From the NCBI RefSeq assembly GCF_030052815.1, contig NC_079509.1:48148313-48212312 (forward strand): a stretch of DNA of 64,000 nucleotides, given 5' to 3'. Within the stretch, counting starts at the first letter, position 1; every line of letters starts with the position of its first letter. The notes beneath the pieces were generated by a model. The model worked only from the letters and a program-made list of their open reading frames with translations, searched no databases and was not told the DNA's origin. Source of the stretch: Hevea brasiliensis. Its lineage: Eukaryota; Streptophyta; Magnoliopsida; Malpighiales; Euphorbiaceae. The position numbers and the translations under genes are program-made. Positions 13,801 through 24,000 of the stretch are shown in pieces.

Positions 13801-16800
13801 TTGTGAGCTACTGTATGCTCCGCTATGTAGCACGGGAGCAGAAACATGGAAATGGACATGTGGAAACAGCATTCTCAAAAATATAAGAAATTGAAGCATG
13901 TAAATATTAAAAATATAGGGATATATTTATAAATATTAATTTACCATTATGTCCCTAGCGATGTGTCATTTAACAAATTTTAAGTAGCTTTTGTTACTTT
14001 GACCTGCTTTGCTACTGACATTGTAGGGATATTTTTTTCACAGAAACCAAAGGATTAGTCAATAACCCTTAAGGAGATTGAGTAAAGTATGAAGCACAAC
14101 TGCCTTGATACTACATTAATTACAAGAAAGAATATAATTGGACGCAAATGCATATATTGTATGGGCAGCACTGTCTGTGTTGAGACTTGACTCTTGTGTA
14201 ACTGTTGGTTGCCTCAGGAATTTTTTTTTTCCTTCTGTTCTGACCTTTTAATGATAACTTTATCAGTCATTAATCTCTTCTAATTGATTTTCCTTTTCTG
14301 ATAGCTTTGATTGTGCTGCTCCGTAGATCTCTATGAATAACATTCAGTAGGTTTGAATGTGTGATTGTAGTGATATTATAATACAATTCAATATTGCTTC
14401 TATGTGGGCTTATGCTTCTGGAGCTTTTAGGGATTTTTCCATTAGGAGTTAGCTGTCAAGAGTATGATTACTCCACTGAAGCATGTTACCGTGGGATTTG
14501 AAATCAATGTGCATTTATTTCGTTTTTCCTTTTCATAAATTACTGTTGGAAAACAATGTCAGTAAGAGCATTATTCCAAGACGTGCAATGTGTAATAACA
14601 TTGCCAGTTGTTCATGAGAACATGTTTAATTCTAACTAATAAAACACAATTCCTTCTATTGACTGAAACTTCTAGAGAATCCATTTTTCGGAAAGGTGAT
14701 ATCTGAGATTTAATCCTGATACTTTCATTCAAGTATGGGGTACATTTCACTCATTGTTATTAAACTTGTAATAATACACATAATTGTTGTTGAACGTCAA
14801 TTTGTCAGTAACAAGTATTGAACTTTAATTTACATAACGATAAAGTAATTAAAGTTCAATTCCAACCAAATTCTTGCCAAAATGTTGACTTGGTATCCAT
14901 ATTGGAATTTTTTTTTTCCATAAATGTCTTATTTCTTTCCCCATTTTTGGTTGTCGAAAAAGTTTAGAAGGGTGAATAAATATAAATATTTTCTTGTTGG
15001 TTTGCTGAGTATTAGAAGATGATTTAAATAGAAATCAATTGAGGTTTGGCATAATTTGATGGGTGAGCTCACTTAAAAATAAAAGTGAGGATAGAGAAAT
15101 AGAAAGTGCAATTTATAAATAAAATGTTTTGCTAACCCACTAGAACTATAAAATATATTTAATATTTCAACATGAATACAATTCAGTATTTTGGCAAGAA
15201 TCTGAGCAGATGTAGATCTCCATGACTTCATTGTTACAAAAATTAAAGTTCAATTATTTATATAAGTGAAGTTTAATGGTAATTATGTGCATTAATAACA
15301 AGTCCATTGATGACAAGTGAAACATTACCTGATTACGAGCATACTTAGGTGTTAAGGCTGTTCATGAATTTGAAGGTTAAATTTTTACAACTGTCCCTGA
15401 ATTTATCTAGTTGTAACATTACAGTCTCTCAACTTAAAAATGTAATATAAAACCCCATCAACTTTCAAATTTTACACAGTAAAATCCCTTTAATCTCCAA
15501 TTATCAGTTTTTCAGTTAGATGCTGACTTAAACAGTTTAGCATGGATCTTAGTCAGTATTTCTCTTTTCTCTCTCAAGCTATGTGTAAATTGAATCATGT
15601 TTCTCTTTATAGAGAATAATTTTTTTATGCATAAAGAGAATAATTTTACACTTTGTATAAGAGAAGAGAGAGAAATGTTGACTAAGCGCCATGCGAGAGC
15701 TATTCACATCAGTTTCTAACTAAAAAATCAGTAATTGAAAGTCAGAGGGATTTTACTGTGCAAAATTTGAAAGTTTAGGGGGTTTTATGTTACATTTTAA
15801 AGTTAAAGGACTGTAGTGTTATAACTATACAAGTTCAGGGACAGTTATTGAAATTTATCCTGAATTTGAAGGAGACATTCTCTGCAACTTGGGTGTTAAT
15901 ACTGTTCACGACAATCTGAATGAGACATACACTGCAACTTTTGTATGCGCACACTTGCACTAGGAATGCATGGATATCAAGATGTTGCAGTCTGAAGACC
16001 ATTTTCTCCCTTGCCAACCATTTGGCAAATGGTATTTATTATGGTGCATTTCAACTGAATCTCTCTTATAAAAGTTGTTTTTGACTGCATAATTAGTTTT
16101 GCTTAACCAGGATATTTCATGGAACTTGTCTTTCAGCGGGGAAATCAACCTCCATAATTAAATTGGCCATGTTTTAACAATTTTTTACTACCATGATTTC
16201 TATTGTTAGATGCCTCATTTTAATATCAGACTGACTTTCTAGTGCTATAAGAAGGGTTAACCATATTCTGTTTATATGCATTTGTGCATTAAGGATTCCC
16301 TCTTCTGCAGCCAACTTGAGATCTAAATAACAATAAGAATGTCATTCTGATAGTGGTTGAAATTTAATTGACAGGAAGAGGCTTTTCCAGATGATAAATG
16401 ACGTCCCAACAATATTTGAAGTTGTGTCAGGAAATGTGAAGCATCCTAAGGACCAATCTGCAACTCACAATAACAGTAGCAAAAGCAAATCAAGTGGGAA
16501 AATGGTAAAAAAAGTTATGAGTTGTGTTTAATTATTTTATTTATTTCCTTCTTATGTGCCATTCTTTTACACATTAAGGTATATAATCTTTTGCTGTTTG
16601 GATTTTAAGCAATCTCGGCAACCTGAGCCTCAGACCAAAGCAGTGAAGATGTCTCCACCACCCAAGGAAGATAATGACAGCGGGGAAGAGGAAGATGAAG
16701 ATGAAGATGATGAACAGGGTGCAACTTGTGGGGCATGTGGCGAAAGCTATGGCACTGACGAATTCTGGATTTGCTGCGATGTATGTGAGAGATGGTTCCA

Positions 16801-16891
16801 TGGAAAATGTGTCAAGATTACACCTGCAAAGGCTGAGCATATCAAGCAGTACAAATGTCCAGGTTGCAGTGGCAAAAGGGCTAGAGTTTAA
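2795..16891 (+). CDS. Alfin-like PHD-finger protein, five exons, 256 aa
   Basis: Exons are 2795-2891, 3053-3085, 13000-13228, 16375-16504 and 16610-16891; all four introns are GT-AG and the frame is open throughout (771 nt with stop). The start [16 protein letters not shown] matches the conserved Alfin N-terminus. The Alfin domain spans about residues 8-135 and includes [11 protein letters not shown] and [12 protein letters not shown] serine/lysine linker and an acidic stretch (189-198) lead to a C-terminal C4HC3 PHD finger: C203, C206, C219, C222, H227, C230, C246, C249, with aromatic residues W216 and W225. The protein ends in KRARV, like nuclear Alfin proteins. In this family the PHD finger reads H3K4me3 and the Alfin domain binds G-rich DNA or partner proteins in the nucleus. 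Length is normal for the family (about 250 aa). Intron 2 is 9.9 kb and loaded with transposons, yet its splice sites are intact. From memory of the family it looks closest to the AL3/AL4 type, but no paralogue name is assigned. Confidence 0.95.
3999..4034. repeat. (GA)n microsatellite in intron 2
   Basis: About 18 AG dinucleotides in a row, set in a broader purine-rich stretch from about 3940. Confidence 0.95.
4384..4504. repeat. Diverged 72-bp tandem duplication
   Basis: A segment ending in CCATTTGATGTC at 4421-4432 recurs with the same ending at 4493-4504, a 72-base offset. The copies share ACAATACCATTTGATGTC and differ at a few bases upstream. Confidence 0.75.
5205..5690. repeat. Long GAA/GGA-rich polypurine tract
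   Basis: For almost 500 bases the plus strand is overwhelmingly purine, with runs of AGAAGA, GGAAGAA and GAGGAGG. The complementary strand yields serine/phenylalanine-rich pseudo-ORFs that are only composition artefacts. Mirror-symmetric purine stretches here could adopt triplex (H-DNA) structure. Confidence 0.8.
6215..6302 (+). mobile_element. Left part of an older RTE-type LINE 3' end (host of a nested LINE)
   Basis: A plus-strand remnant with codons reading like the Arg/Lys-rich end of plant RTE ORFs ([13 protein letters not shown]), ending in the 16-bp sequence at 6287-6302 that recurs at 9596-9611. Its continuation lies at 9612-9745. The inserted LINE splits it. Confidence 0.6.
6303..9595 (-). 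mobile_element. RTE-clade non-LTR retrotransposon (LINE), near full length, dead
   Basis: About 3.3 kb on the minus strand, flanked by a perfect 16-bp target duplication, GCGAAGGGCAATAGTA, at 6287-6302 and 9596-9611. The 3' end (left side) finishes with degenerate TTGAATTGAGTTGAG-like repeats, typical of RTE tails rather than poly(A). The 5' end (right side) is a short GC-richer leader (about 9350-9595). Length matches a complete plant RTE element (about 3.2-3.5 kb). It lies within intron 2, antisense to the host gene. Confidence 0.85.
6676..9130 (-). pseudogene. Broken LINE ORF: endonuclease plus reverse transcriptase
   Basis: Read right to left, four open pieces preserve the domain order of an RTE polyprotein. 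8985-8593 is the APE-type endonuclease ([12 protein letters not shown], then a [16 protein letters not shown] segment). 8369-7713 is the linker and start of reverse transcriptase (KACGPNGIP near its end). 7551-7147 carries RT motifs [15 protein letters not shown] and [13 protein letters not shown]. The catalytic ADD motif is visible at 7089-7100 in a further frame. 6984-6676 is the conserved C-terminal region ([13 protein letters not shown] and [16 protein letters not shown]). Stops and frameshifts separate these pieces, so no functional protein is made. The enzyme would nick target DNA and copy the element RNA in place. Confidence 0.85.
9612..9745 (+). mobile_element. Right part of the older RTE-type LINE 3' end
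   Basis: Continuation of the remnant at 6215-6302. It contains AATAGTGAAAAAGGATCTAT, then a degenerate copy of the RTE terminal region, and ends in TTGTTATTGTTATAGTTG, which resembles the (TTG)n tail of plant RTE LINEs in plus orientation. Confidence 0.55.
9746..10417. other. Intron 2 spacer, nothing recognised
   Basis: T-rich intron DNA between the LINE complex and the first hAT-like element. No protein similarity, terminal repeats or RNA gene were seen. Confidence 0.6.
10426..11252. mobile_element. Non-autonomous hAT-like element (827 bp)
   Basis: Flanked by a perfect 8-bp target duplication TTTGGAGG (10418-10425 and 11253-11260), the hallmark length for hAT transposons. Termini are CATGGTTTTAAA on the left and, reverse-complemented, CATAATTTTAAA on the right: 12 bp with two G/A mismatches. 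Internal sub-terminal repeats of GGCCGTTA/TAACGG occur near both ends (10520-10600 and 11160-11220), as expected for transposase binding sites. No transposase is encoded. A TTA microsatellite sits inside. Confidence 0.8.
10811..10870. repeat. (TTA)n microsatellite inside the hAT-like element
   Basis: About 20 tandem ATT/TTA triplets, followed by a T-rich run. The tyrosine- or isoleucine-repeat open frames here are artefacts. Confidence 0.95.
11675..12795. mobile_element. Non-autonomous hAT-like element (1.1 kb)
   Basis: Flanked by a perfect 8-bp target duplication CCAAATTG (11667-11674 and 12796-12803). Left terminus CAATGTTGTCA and reverse-complemented right terminus CAGTGTTGTCA differ at one of 11 positions. 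Both ends carry GC-rich sub-terminal motifs (GGTGCC, GGCGAGG, CGCCT/AGGCG) while the middle is AT-rich. No transposase was found. The AGGCG-rich ends and TTGTCA termini resemble a common plant hAT MITE type. Confidence 0.85.
14740..15327. mobile_element. Probable MITE with imperfect ~45-bp terminal inverted repeats
   Basis: The left end contains TTTCACT, TTGTTATTAA and ATACACATAATT in that order. The reverse complement of the right end (about 15275-15327) gives TTTCACTTG, TTGTTATTAA and TGCACATAATT in the same order. Inner arms also pair (TTGAACTTTAATT near 14817 against AATTAAAGTTCAA near 15240). No transposase frame was found; exact ends and target duplication are uncertain. It lies in intron 3. 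Confidence 0.55.
15386..15849. mobile_element. Foldback MITE with ~190-bp terminal inverted repeats
   Basis: The left arm starts TTACAACTGTCCCTGAA and the reverse complement of the right arm starts AATAACTGTCCCTGAA. Pairing continues with modest mismatches through shared blocks such as AACTTTCAAATTTT and CACAGTAAAATCCCT to the central region near 15590-15650. Long arms with a small centre suggest a Mutator-like or foldback MITE. No clear target duplication; it is inside intron 3. Confidence 0.7.
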
Positions 16892-17260
16892 AATTGAGAT
16901 GCTGAAGTTGAGTTGGGAACATTAATTAAACAAAGCAGACAAGGTTTAGAACTTCACCTTTGCAGTTTCCAAAGAGCAAAACAGAAACAGTTGGCCATTC
17001 TAGTAAATGAATTTGAATGACTGCCGATTGGATTTTAAGTTTGGTTACTTATGGTTTCTGTCAAGTCCCTGGGAATTGTGTTTTAAATAGTTGGTGGCAA
17101 CTATGGACATTCTATTATTTATGTTCAAGCAGTTTTCTATTCTGGAGTCACATTTTATTGATCTGCTTATTCCCGTGTTGTGATTTTGGACTTTTTGTTG
17201 AATTTGTTATAAATAACATAGACATATGTGAAATATAATAAGAGTAAATATATGAAGAGG
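16892..17260 (+). other. Probable 3' untranslated region of the Alfin-like gene
   Basis: Follows the stop codon directly, with no competing open frame of merit. The T-rich sequence and ATAATA-type motifs near 17210-17245 are plausible plant poly(A) signals, but the cleavage site cannot be fixed. Confidence 0.4.
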
Positions 17261-17930
17261 AAATTGACAGGAAAGGAGGAAAAAAGTATGTTTTTCTTTT
17301 ATAAAATATGTGATGAAATGTTATGTCATTAAAAATTTTATTAAAGGAAAAAAGAGCACATTGTGAATTTGATCACTTTAGATACTTTTGGGAGTTTTTA
17401 CATTCTAATATTGTGCATTAATTTTTCAAAGCTCTAGTGGTAGGAAGTACTTAGCTTGAGCATTTTTGTTGAACATTAATATCACAATTATTCTATAGAT
17501 CATATGAGTAAAGAAGTATTTTGGTGAAATATGTCTCGTCTTGTCTCTTTTAATTTAGCGTTCATTCAACTGATTTGCACAGCGTTATCTTTGTATATTA
17601 TGCCTAAATATTGATGTGCTTGACAGATAACTAAAGATATTTGGTAGCTAAACACCAAGGGAACGTAGGTTAGGAAAGAAAATGAAAGATATGAATTGAT
17701 ATAAGCAAATTACCAAGTTCAGCTCAATTACATTAGTAATACAATTTTATGAATTGATGGTTGAACAGCATTAAAAGAGACGTGTTTGGGAATAATACAA
17801 ATCCTTCAAGGGAATATCTTGTAGAATATCAAGGGTCTAAGACAGCTGATTTTTCTGCAAAACGTCTACCAAATAAGTGAGTGTAATTGGGATGGATTAA
17901 TATAGAACCTTGCAAGGTTGTAAGGTGAAT
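17261..17930. other. Intergenic DNA, nothing recognised
   Basis: AT-rich sequence with no convincing coding potential, terminal repeat or RNA gene. Confidence 0.5.
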
Positions 17931-17933
17931 AAA

Positions 17934-18149
17934 ATTTTGAAAAGTAGGCGATTGTCCGCTCAAATTGTTACTAGATAAGTCTTTGCAGATGCATAAGTTA
18001 CTCCATCAGCCAAAAACTATCTTAGAAAGTGAACCTAGAGAGGAATAGCAAGCCAACCATAAAAATAAGAACCTATAGATTGATAAACTCCAGAAGGGAC
18101 AATAAGGTATCTGGAACCTCTCCATTTAAGAAATTGTTGTTTAGAGACC
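17934..18149 (-). pseudogene. Fragment of a plant leucine-rich-repeat gene
   Basis: On the minus strand, 18146-18079 reads SLNNNFLNGEVPDTLLSLLE and 17983-17934 reads DLSSNNLSGQSPTF. Both match the plant extracellular LRR consensus (LxxNxLxGxxP). About 95 bases separate them, possibly an intron as in receptor kinases whose repeats sit on single exons. No kinase domain or continuous frame was found nearby, so this is most likely a pseudogene fragment. Confidence 0.4.
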
Positions 18150-21079
18150 TGCATAGCATACAAAGTAAAAGATAACACCACGAAACATATAAAATTGACA
18201 CCAACAATCATTGGGCATCAATACAAATGACAGGAGAAATAAACAAACAAAAGAAAATAAACAACCTGCAGAAATGCAACAGCAATTGTGATTCTTTCCG
18301 TATTGCTAGATATAGGGATATATACCATTTGTGTTTATAAATTAAAGACTGTGTCTATGCACCAAAATCAAATTGTTCTGTGCTTCAATTTTATTCACGC
18401 TAAATTTACTGCAATTCGAGAAGTAGTCCTATTTTCACACTATACTAGCCAAATGGGGTAGTTCATCTATCCACATGATGGATTATCATGAGTCAGTAGT
18501 TAGCAAATACATATTGTTAGTATCAGGGCACCATCCCATTCAAGCATCCACAATAGCGAAACGAAATACATATTTAATGTAGTTAGATTAGTTACCTCAG
18601 CAAATGTAGAGCTCAGCAGGTGTTGGGTGAAGCCTCTATTGGAGGATATCACCACTGCATAAAAACCACCAGCTCAGGTTGGAACACATTCATAGCCATA
18701 TCAAGCACAAACTAGGAATAATATAAATCATATGAGGAAAAAAATAATTTCATTCTTAAAATTGCTTATTTTCAATGCACGGAATACTATAATCATAGTC
18801 TTAGTCTCTGTTACAATAATCATAGTCTTAGTCTCTGTTGTATTAAGTCAAACTCATCAGAGTATTTAGTTAAGTCTCAAACCTGAAGCATGTCTCTTCT
18901 TCTCCTACTATAATGCCGAATGAAGGTCTATTCTCGGCTAAAGAAAGTGCAGGAATTTCAATCCCTGCAATTAGTGGCACTGGAATGGATAGTGGAGCAC
19001 AGGCATTTCATGAAAGTCTAGGCTTTTGATTTTCCATCACTGAGAAAATGTGCAACCCTTTTCTCATGTCAAATGAATCATCATTCAATTCTTAAATGCC
19101 TTTCAGCTACACAATATAATAGTGCATGCCGTGGCCTATGCCCAAAATTTGATCCTTGCTTTAACATCTTTTAGACGGTCACATGGATTAGTTGACAAAA
19201 TAAAATAAATTAAATGATTGATGCTCTTTTGTATTAAGTTTCCAGATAGGTATATGTCCAACATGGGAAGGTGCATTGATATACATAATTATAAGCTTTT
19301 TGGCATGAAGAATCACGATTATCATGTATTTATGTAGAGGTTATTACCTATTGCCCTTTGTGAGCTTCTTCCAAATATAATTTGGTAAGCATTGACCAAG
19401 TTGAGCTTATTTTTCAAACATCTTACTTTTACAAATATTGAGGTTTAAGATATGGAGCGTCTGAAAGCAGAAATTCCCATTATAATTTGCAAATTAAAGT
19501 GCACATTTCCTCCTACCTTTTGTTTACTCGATGGAACATCTTCCCATCCATTTGCAATATGAAGTGAAAAATTGTAGGTCTAGTTCAATATCGATGGGTT
19601 TATCCTTGTAAGAGGTAATATATACTCGTTATTTTACTTTCAATGTTGTGAAATGCATCATAAACTTTTTGTAAGGCACTTGCCTATTATGTTTTTAATT
19701 TTCAGATTTCTGCACCAACTAAAGCAAAATGTAAAGAATAAAGCAAAATTAAAAGGTTCAATGTGCAATGTGTAATTAGTTAAAGAAGCATCCAATTTTT
19801 GTAACCTCTTGTAATAACGCAGGATCGACAAGTACCTTGTAATGATGATGATGGGGATGATGCTGATATCAAAGAAAGTTTATTAATCTTCAACTATCCT
19901 AGTCAACTATATGGCAGAGCAAAAATGAGGGTATTGGCTGATAATGAATATAAGGACTGCCCAAATATATGTCCTATTAAATTACCCTAAAATTGACACA
20001 TATGTCAAGTAAATTTATCAAATACCTAAAATTTAAGTTAAATCCCCCGAAATCATTGTGAATTTTCCTTCCCCTCTAAGAACCACCCAATTTAATTGTA
20101 TTTGTAGTTTGTTCATGATTAGTTGTAATAGACATCGCGTAATATTAGTGATGCGGAAATTGATGAACCACTAGAAAAAAGATTTACAAATTGGTTCAAA
20201 TCTTATGTGAATATCAATTTATAACTCATTTGATTGTCAATCTTCAAGTTATGTAATATGTAATAATAAGAATTTCAAATCTCTTCAACTTATTAGGCAA
20301 GGCATTCAAACATTGAGAATAAATTCTTTAAGGATTTAGCAGAGGGACTATTGAGAAGTGTGAAATCACATCATGTGTTGTGGGTGGTGAGGTGTTCTCT
20401 AACTAGTTTAGCTCCATCTTCCCATAACACTATCATGGAGCTTAGATATAGATGTCTTGAGAGGTAGAGGATTGACTAGAGTCATCATTCAAATTATAAT
20501 CGGGACAAATATTTCAGAAGGGACATAAATGATAACTTTACCCCTCGCAGAGGTCCACTACCCTTCACTTACCATGAGCCAATGACTTAGGTTTGAGATA
20601 ATAGGTACAGAAGAGGGAAGGTGTTAGGCACTCTTTTCTCCTGGACTTACTTTAGAATAAAGGCCAATCTCCTACTTGTGTTTTTTTATAGCTTGTCTTA
20701 TTATTTCTTTATTAAAATTCTTGATCATACAATGCAAGTCTAAATTAACATGCGCATATTGTTCATTTAAACATTCAACACCCATTACATGCGTATATTT
20801 ATTGCCCTAAGTCATGCCTTATTTCTATATTAGAAATCACTTTATTTACCATGTTGCACTGTTTAACATGTCGCTAAGCTATTTACATGCCTTGGGTTTA
20901 TTTGCATATTATTGAAGACAATAAAAAATAAGATCAACCCCTATGTATGCATTCTATGTTTCTAATATGCATTGCTTATTTTAATCTTACCCAATTTCCT
21001 TAAGTTAATTACTAAGTTAATTTAAATGTATAAGTTAAGTCATAATCCTAGGTCCATTGTCATTTGCCTTAGACAAAAT
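18150..21079. other. Intergenic DNA with possible old LTR debris
   Basis: No gene recognised. A duplicated phrase, AATCATAGTCTTAGTCTCTG, occurs twice near 18790-18840. Near 20600 the phrase GGGAAGGTGTTAGGCAC resembles a motif often seen in old plant LTR elements. No paired ends or target duplications were found. Confidence 0.5.
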
Positions 21080-21084
21080 CTAAC

Positions 21085-24000
21085 AGTAATCCCTCACTTT
21101 ACGTAGTTTGTACATTCTGCTACTCCGGTGAACTAATGTCGGTCCGGACAAGTCAGGATGTCTGGAACTATACTTCAGTGATAATAAACAGGCATAAAAT
21201 GATGAAAGAAATAAAAAGAAAATACAAGAAAAATTAAAGAAAAATAAAAGAGAGAAAGTGAAACTAAGTTAAACGAGCCGATATCGAAGCGATGGGTGAC
21301 CACACCGGGAAGTTACGGCGTAGGCAATAGCTGACCCTGGGACCGTGGGGAACCCTCGGAATTAAGTTTTGAGACATAATTAAAGACTTATTGATGTATA
21401 ATTGACATTAGAAATGTCCAAGAAAAATTAATGAATTAGTACAAAGAAAAAACAAAAAAAAATCGATAAATCGACAAAAATCGGTGTTATCGAAAAATTG
21501 GGAATACAACCTGAAGAGGGGTATTTTGGTCATTTGACACATAGAGTTGGCTTTTGACCTAAATATCCATGAAAAATAAGTGGTAGTACATTTTGAAAAA
21601 TTGAATGAAATATGAGATTAAAGATAAAATGTGATTAAGAGAATTTAAGTGGAAAAATATGGGAATAATTAAAAGCTTAATTATAATATTCTTAATCTAC
21701 CTTTAGTGGACAATTAGTGGAGTACTAAGTGGGACTATATAAAGCACTTAAAGACAAAAACCAGCCATTCATCATCTTCTTCCTCAATTCTTCATCAAAT
21801 GCCGAATTCCATTTTCTTCCTAAAGTCCACCATTGCCGTCCATGCAAGAGCTCCAATGGTACATGATCAAGCCATGATTTCTTGCAAGTGTCTTCATTAA
21901 ACTTGGTCTACACATCATGGGCAACACATAGGCAGCAAAAAGGAGAGAAAATATCAAGGTTTAGCAAGCTCCAAAATAAGGTTAGTGCTAGTTTTCCTTA
22001 CCTCACTTAATTAAACTTTGTACTAAGTTTGAGATGAGTTGAATTATTGAAAAATTGGAAGAATTGGATGAGTAATGAAGGGTGATTGAATTCAGCAGCC
22101 ATGGAACCTAAAGAGGTTTGAATTATCCTTACATGTATTTGATGGGAAATGATATTGATTAAGGTAATTAGAGGTCCTAGCAAATTATTTTCATGTGTAT
22201 GTTGAGATTGAGTAATTGAATTAGGATTTTGAAAGAATTGTTGAAGACCTTGGATAATTGTTGAATTGGGAAGCCTTGAGAAGCATGAAAATGGTTAATT
22301 TATACATATAATTGTTGATTAATGATGCTCAATTTATGTGATTATAAGTAGTAGAATTTAATTGTAAGAGTACATGTGAGGTTGACAATGTGAATTTGGG
22401 TTTTGAACAATTTTTGAAGACTTGGACAATTGAGCTTAAAATTGGCAGCCTTGAGGTCCATTGGAGAGTGCTAATTTCATGAATATAAATATTGAATTAT
22501 GTTGTAATACATTAGTGGAAGTATATGGCAAATTGTTAAGTTTAATTCATGTGTATTAATTAGTTATTCTATATGTGTATTATGGTTAATTTTGACCATT
22601 TGATTAAGGGTTGTGTATTATATATTAAGGACTTGTATAAACTGCTCAAATTGACCAATTTGAAATGTGATGAATCCAGAATTTAGGTATGGGAGTTTGA
22701 GGATTTAGAATTTAAATGTGTAATGTTTGTGCCATTGAAGAATTGTATAAGGGCAGTATGCATTTGGGGCTATAACCCTAATTGTGTGATCCCAATTGGT
22801 ATAAGGCCAATTAGAGGTAAAACTAGACTCAATATAGACTAACTTTCATGTAGAGAGCTTGTCCAAATTCTGCCTAGAAGTGACCTAAAAGAATGACCAA
22901 ATCCGGAATTGCATGACATGAAATCCTAGAATTTTGACCATATGAACAGTAGTCAGTATTTTGGCCATAACTCACTCAAAACAAGTCCAAATGACCTGAA
23001 ATTTATACCATGGAAAGCTTAGACATAGAGCTACAACTCTTATGAAGACACCAAAGCCTAGAAATGACCAGAACCAAGTCAAAATGATTGCACAATTTGG
23101 GTTACAAAAACTGGCTGAATTGACTTTGACCAAAAAATGACCTAAACTTTGCAATATAAGTGCAACTTGACCAGCAATAGTAAAATGACCATAACTTGGT
23201 CCATATAACTCCAAATGCCCTGAAACTAGTGCCAAATTTTCACTAAGACATAGGCCTACAATAATGGTATTTTGACCAAAACCCAGAAACTTAGGGAACT
23301 AGGTCAATTAACTTGATTAATTTGGCATACCAAATCTGGAAATGGTTCAAATGACCATTAACTCCAGCAAAGTGTTTTAAGTATAACTCCCACTAAAAGT
23401 CTTTAAACAAAATGAGCCATACCATTCTAGAAAGCTAAGAAATAGACCTTCAACTTTGATTTAGACCTCTCCCTCACCTTATGAATGTAAGAAGCTCAAA
23501 TGTTGGGTCAAACCTACTACCCTAGTTGAACATCCTGTTACTATAAGACCATTGAGTCCAGTCCAATAACTTGACCATAAGTAACTCTACAAGACTTGAA
23601 AAATTACAATAAAAAAATTCTTAGTGACCATAAGACATAGGGTAACATATCCTATGAAGAGTAATAGATCTAAATATGGCAGCAACCTACTCAAATAAAA
23701 TTGGCAAAGTGTAATACTAAAACTGCATAGTAAGGGAACCAAAATTCAGAATTGACCTAGTTATGGTCAATTGACCATAACTTGAGTTATACAAATCCAA
23801 ATGACATGATTCAAAAAGGAAATTAAAGAAGACACAATGAGAAACAATTTAATGAAGAGAAATCTATTAAATTTACACTATAGCTTGGTCCAATAGACAT
23901 AAACATTGGCTATGAAATCTGAATAATTGTAATAAAATGCAATAAGCTTTGAAATAAAATTGGCAACATATGTCAACATGTGAGGAATGAAAAATAGAAC

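Noticed and set aside
16574..16925. Frames overlapping the last exon of the Alfin-like gene on either strand
   Set aside because: Shadows of the PHD-finger exon; only the frame with the eight zinc ligands is supported.
22972..23235. 87-aa minus-strand frame in the solo LTR
   Set aside because: It lies within the periodic LTR blocks, has no domain, and similar frames appear by chance in related LTRs (for example 31163-31363).
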